From: Pseudomonas helleri
GTDB lineage: Bacteria > Pseudomonadota > Gammaproteobacteria > Pseudomonadales > Pseudomonadaceae
NCBI RefSeq assembly: GCF_001043025.1
Contig: NZ_JYLD01000014.1
Coordinates: 1-64,000 of the forward strand
DNA: 64,000 nt
Direction: 5' to 3'
Positions 61,595 through 64,000 of this stretch are shown one piece after another (within the stretch, counting starts at the first letter, position 1; each line of letters opens with the position of its first letter). Made by a program: the position numbers and the translations under genes. A model generated the notes under the pieces. The model was not told the origin of the DNA and ran no database searches. It was given only the letters and a program-made list of their open reading frames with translations.

Positions 61595-62047
61595 GTGCCT
61601 GATACCCACCCGCCTGCACTGGATGACATTGACCGCCAATTAATCGCGGCCTTGCAGCTTAATGCGCGTGAGAGTGTGGCGATGCTGGCGCGGCAGTTGG
61701 GGATTGCGCGCACCACGGTGACGTCGCGCCTGGCGCGGCTGGAGAAAACCAGGGTCATCACCGGCTATGGCGTGCGTTTGAGCCAGCGTCTGGTGGATGG
61801 CGGGCTGCAAGCCTATGTCGGGATTACCGTGCAGCCGCGCTCCGGCAAGGAGGTGGTGCGGCGTCTGAGCAGCATGGCCCAGGTGCAACAGTTGTGCGCT
61901 GTGAGTGGCGAGTTCGATTACGTGGCCTGGCTGCGCAGCGAATCCCCCGAGCAACTGGACCAGTTGCTCGATCAGATCGGCAGCGTCGACGGTGTCGAAA
62001 AAACCACCACCTCGATCATTCTCAGCAGCAAGGTTGATCGCGGCTAA
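61595..62047 (+). CDS. Lrp/AsnC family transcriptional regulator
   Basis: A 150-residue feast/famine regulator: N-terminal HTH (LDDIDRQLIAALQLNARESVAMLARQLGIARTTVTSRLARLEK) and C-terminal ligand-binding AsnC domain (YVGITVQPRSGKEVVRRL). The GTG at 61595 with GGAG upstream gives VPDTHPPALDDIDR. It sits 171 bases ahead of davB in the same direction; in P. putida an Lrp-type gene (PP_0384) precedes davB likewise, so it is the likely lysine-responsive regulator of davB. Confidence 0.88.
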   Translation: MPDTHPPALDDIDRQLIAALQLNARESVAMLARQLGIARTTVTSRLARLEKTRVITGYGVRLSQRLVDGGLQAYVGITVQPRSGKEVVRRLSSMAQVQQLCAVSGEFDYVAWLRSESPEQLDQLLDQIGSVDGVEKTTTSIILSSKVDRG

Positions 62048-62177
62048 GGCGTTATGCCTGCGCCACACATCACTCTGTCAGCCAGATTCGTCATATTGAC
62101 TAAACAAATGTCATAACGACGACACTTTGCGTCTTATTACCGTGTTCCGCGCTCCCTAAACTGGCGACTGTCTTTTC

Positions 62178-62184
62178 CTATACT
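62178..62184 (+). promoter_or_regulatory. candidate davB -10 element
   Basis: CTATACT, an exact match to the RpoS-preferred -10 heptamer, 35 bases before the davB ATG; no good -35 is seen. Further upstream GTCATA occurs twice (62088-62093, 62110-62115), spaced 22 bases, and could be a regulator site. Confidence 0.4.
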
Positions 62185-62218
62185 CACGTGTAACGCGAGT
62201 CGCCCAGTAAGGTCAGCC

Positions 62219-63901
62219 ATGAACAAGAACAATCGCCACCCTGCCGACGGCAAAAAACCGATCACTATTTTCGGCCCCGACTTCCCCTTTGCCTTTGATG
62301 ACTGGATCGAACACCCGGCCGGGCTGGGCAGTATTCCGGCCAATAAGCTGGGCGCTGAGGTGGCGATTGTCGGCGCCGGGATGGCGGGCATGGTGGCCGC
62401 TTACGAGTTGATGAAGCTGGGCCTCAAGCCCGTGGTTTATGAAGCGTCGAAGATGGGCGGGCGCCTGCGTTCGCAAGCCTTCGAGGGCAGCGAAGGGGTG
62501 ATTGCCGAGCTGGGCGGCATGCGTTTTCCGGTGTCTTCCACCGCGTTTTACCATTACGTCGACAAGCTGGGGCTGGAAACCAAACCGTTCCCCAACCCGC
62601 TGACACCCGCGTCCGGCAGCACCGTCATCGACCTCGAAGGCCAGACCTTTTACGCACAAAAGCTGGCGGATCTGCCCGCCCTGTTCCAGGAAGTGGCCGA
62701 TGCCTGGGCAGACGCGCTGGAGGAAGGCTCGCGCTTTGGCGATATTCAACAAGCCATCCGCGACCGCGACGTCCCGCGCCTGAAAGAGCTGTGGAATACC
62801 CTGGTTCCGTTGTGGGACGACCGCACCTTCTATGACTTTGTCGCCACCTCCAAAGCCTTCGCCAAGTTGTCTTTCCAGCACCGCGAAGTGTTTGGTCAGG
62901 TCGGGTTTGGCACCGGCGGCTGGGACTCGGACTTCCCCAACTCGATGCTGGAAATTTTCCGCGTGGTAATGACCAACTGCGACGACCACCAGCACCTCGT
63001 GGTAGGCGGCGTCGAGCAAGTGCCACTGGGCATCTGGAGCCATGTGCCGCAGCGATGCGCCCATTGGCCTGAAGGTACCAGCCTGCGCTCGCTGCATCGC
63101 GGCGCGCCGCGCACCGGGGTCAAGGCTATTTCCCGTGCCGCTGACGGGCAGTTCTCGGTCACCGACAACCTCAGCGTCACCCGCACCCACGAAGCGGTGT
63201 TGGTGACGTGCCAAAGCTGGTTGCTGACCACGCAAATCGACTGCGAAGAATCGCTGTTCTCACAAAAAGTATGGATGGCGCTGGACCGTACCCGTTACAT
63301 GCAGTCGTCAAAAACCTTCGTCATGGTCGACCGCCCGTTCTGGAAAGACAAAGACCCGGACACCGGCCGCGACCTGATGAGCATGACCCTCACCGACCGC
63401 CTGACCCGTGGCACCTACCTGTTCGACAACGGTGACGACAAGCCGGGGGTGATTTGCCTGTCGTACTCATGGATGAGCGATGCGCTGAAAATGCTCCCGC
63501 ACCCTGTGGAAAAACGCGTCAAGCTGGCCCTCGACTCGCTGAAAAAGATCTACCCGAAGGTCGACATCGCCAGCCGCATCATCGGCGATCCGATCACCGT
63601 GTCATGGGAAGCCGACCCGCATTTCCTCGGCGCCTTCAAAGGTGCGCTGCCGGGTCACTACCGATACAACCAGCGCATGTACGCGCATTTCATGCAGCAA
63701 GACCTGCCCAGCGAACAGCGCGGGATTTTTATTGCCGGCGATGATGTCTCATGGACACCGGCCTGGGTTGAAGGCGCGGTGCAAACGTCGTTGAACGCGG
63801 TCTGGGGCATCATGACCCACTTCGGCGGCAGCACCCACGCCGACAACCCGGGCCCAGGCGATGTCTTCCACGACATCGGCCCGATTGCCTTGCCGGACTG
63901 A
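62219..63901 (+). CDS. davB: L-lysine 2-monooxygenase
   Basis: FAD-dependent oxidative decarboxylation of L-lysine to 5-aminovaleramide, first step of the aminovalerate route. The 560-residue length and the N-terminus (MNKNNRHPADGKKPITIFGP) are as I recall for P. putida DavB. It has the FAD motif VAIVGAGMAGMVAAYEL with acidic E75, GGRLRSQAF, and the C-terminal IAGDDVSWTPAWVEGAVQ. In P. putida davA (5-aminovaleramidase) follows directly; here the 99 bases to the window edge hold a REP doublet and no davA start. Confidence 0.92.
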   Translation: MNKNNRHPADGKKPITIFGPDFPFAFDDWIEHPAGLGSIPANKLGAEVAIVGAGMAGMVAAYELMKLGLKPVVYEASKMGGRLRSQAFEGSEGVIAELGGMRFPVSSTAFYHYVDKLGLETKPFPNPLTPASGSTVIDLEGQTFYAQKLADLPALFQEVADAWADALEEGSRFGDIQQAIRDRDVPRLKELWNTLVPLWDDRTFYDFVATSKAFAKLSFQHREVFGQVGFGTGGWDSDFPNSMLEIFRVVMTNCDDHQHLVVGGVEQVPLGIWSHVPQRCAHWPEGTSLRSLHRGAPRTGVKAISRAADGQFSVTDNLSVTRTHEAVLVTCQSWLLTTQIDCEESLFSQKVWMALDRTRYMQSSKTFVMVDRPFWKDKDPDTGRDLMSMTLTDRLTRGTYLFDNGDDKPGVICLSYSWMSDALKMLPHPVEKRVKLALDSLKKIYPKVDIASRIIGDPITVSWEADPHFLGAFKGALPGHYRYNQRMYAHFMQQDLPSEQRGIFIAGDDVSWTPAWVEGAVQTSLNAVWGIMTHFGGSTHADNPGPGDVFHDIGPIALPD

Positions 63902-63925
63902 CCGCTACATAAATCCGACTGTGGG

Positions 63926-64000
63926 AGCGGGCTTGCTCGCGATGGCATCAACGCGGTCACTGAGCTAGTCCGCGTCGCCTGCATCGCGAGCAAGCCCGCT
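63926..64000. repeat. REP doublet after davB
   Basis: Exact 18-base arms agcgggcttgctcgcgat (63926-63943) and its inverted copy (63983-64000) across a 39-base centre; the second arm reaches the window edge, so the element may extend further. It is the common gtgggagcgggcttgctcgc REP of fluorescent pseudomonads. Confidence 0.88.

Overview
The window is chromosomal DNA from a Pseudomonas species, most likely in or near the P. fluorescens/P. putida side of the genus rather than P. aeruginosa. Its backbone follows, almost gene for gene, the order around tyrZ-vfr-trp-lptD-rpoD in P. aeruginosa PAO1. It also has the davB/Lrp neighbourhood beside rpoD that I recall from P. putida. Vfr, AmgK-MurU, the agt-type transporter, LptD and REP-type repeats all fit Pseudomonas. 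Assignments come from reading the sequence and translations; no database search was run.

Layout. 1-368 is the promoter/leader of an rRNA operon transcribed leftwards out of the window. 369-7419 holds tyrS, an M23 endopeptidase, anmK, erpA, argC, hemJ and a flavin oxidoreductase. 7480-13123 holds DUF805, SDR, HIT, coq7, speD, OsmC, vfr and a lipoate-ligase-like gene. 13149-18692 is a compact leftward rpe-gph-trpEGDC block; trpE and trpG are only 11 bp apart, so the tailocin site known from P. aeruginosa is empty. A REP-associated transposase follows, then a four-gene polyamine/omega-amino-acid ABC transporter (agtABCD-like) with its two-component system (agtSR-like), 19440-27142.

27197-38386 covers a DUF3530 protein, the cell-wall recycling genes amgK-murU with a DjlA-type co-chaperone, and the divergent lptD-surA-pdxA-rsmA-apaG-apaH-glpE cluster. 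38698-43557 is the prkA-yeaH-spoVR stress operon behind a candidate RpoS-type promoter. 43619-47567 has cca, folK/folB, plsY and tsaD. 47766-52325 is the rpsU-dnaG-rpoD macromolecular synthesis block.

The accessory part is 52490-56510. A CAT-anticodon tRNA (best read as tRNA-Ile2) lies after rpoD, and 70 bp running from its anticodon loop into its terminator are repeated exactly 3467 bp downstream. Between the copies are a duplicated 3' end of the neighbouring transporter gene, a VgrG-like spike fragment carrying a premature TGA, an AT-rich gene of unknown function and a HicAB toxin-antitoxin pair. There is no integrase. This looks like a decayed tRNA-anchored island that carried in a divergent copy of the right flank.

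56267-64000 holds the intact transporter, a P-type proton-pump ATPase followed by a PPK2 polyphosphate kinase, an Lrp regulator and davB (lysine 2-monooxygenase). DavB starts the route from lysine to 5-aminovalerate, and the agt system far upstream is the kind that imports 5-aminovalerate, so the two ends of the window may serve one metabolite.
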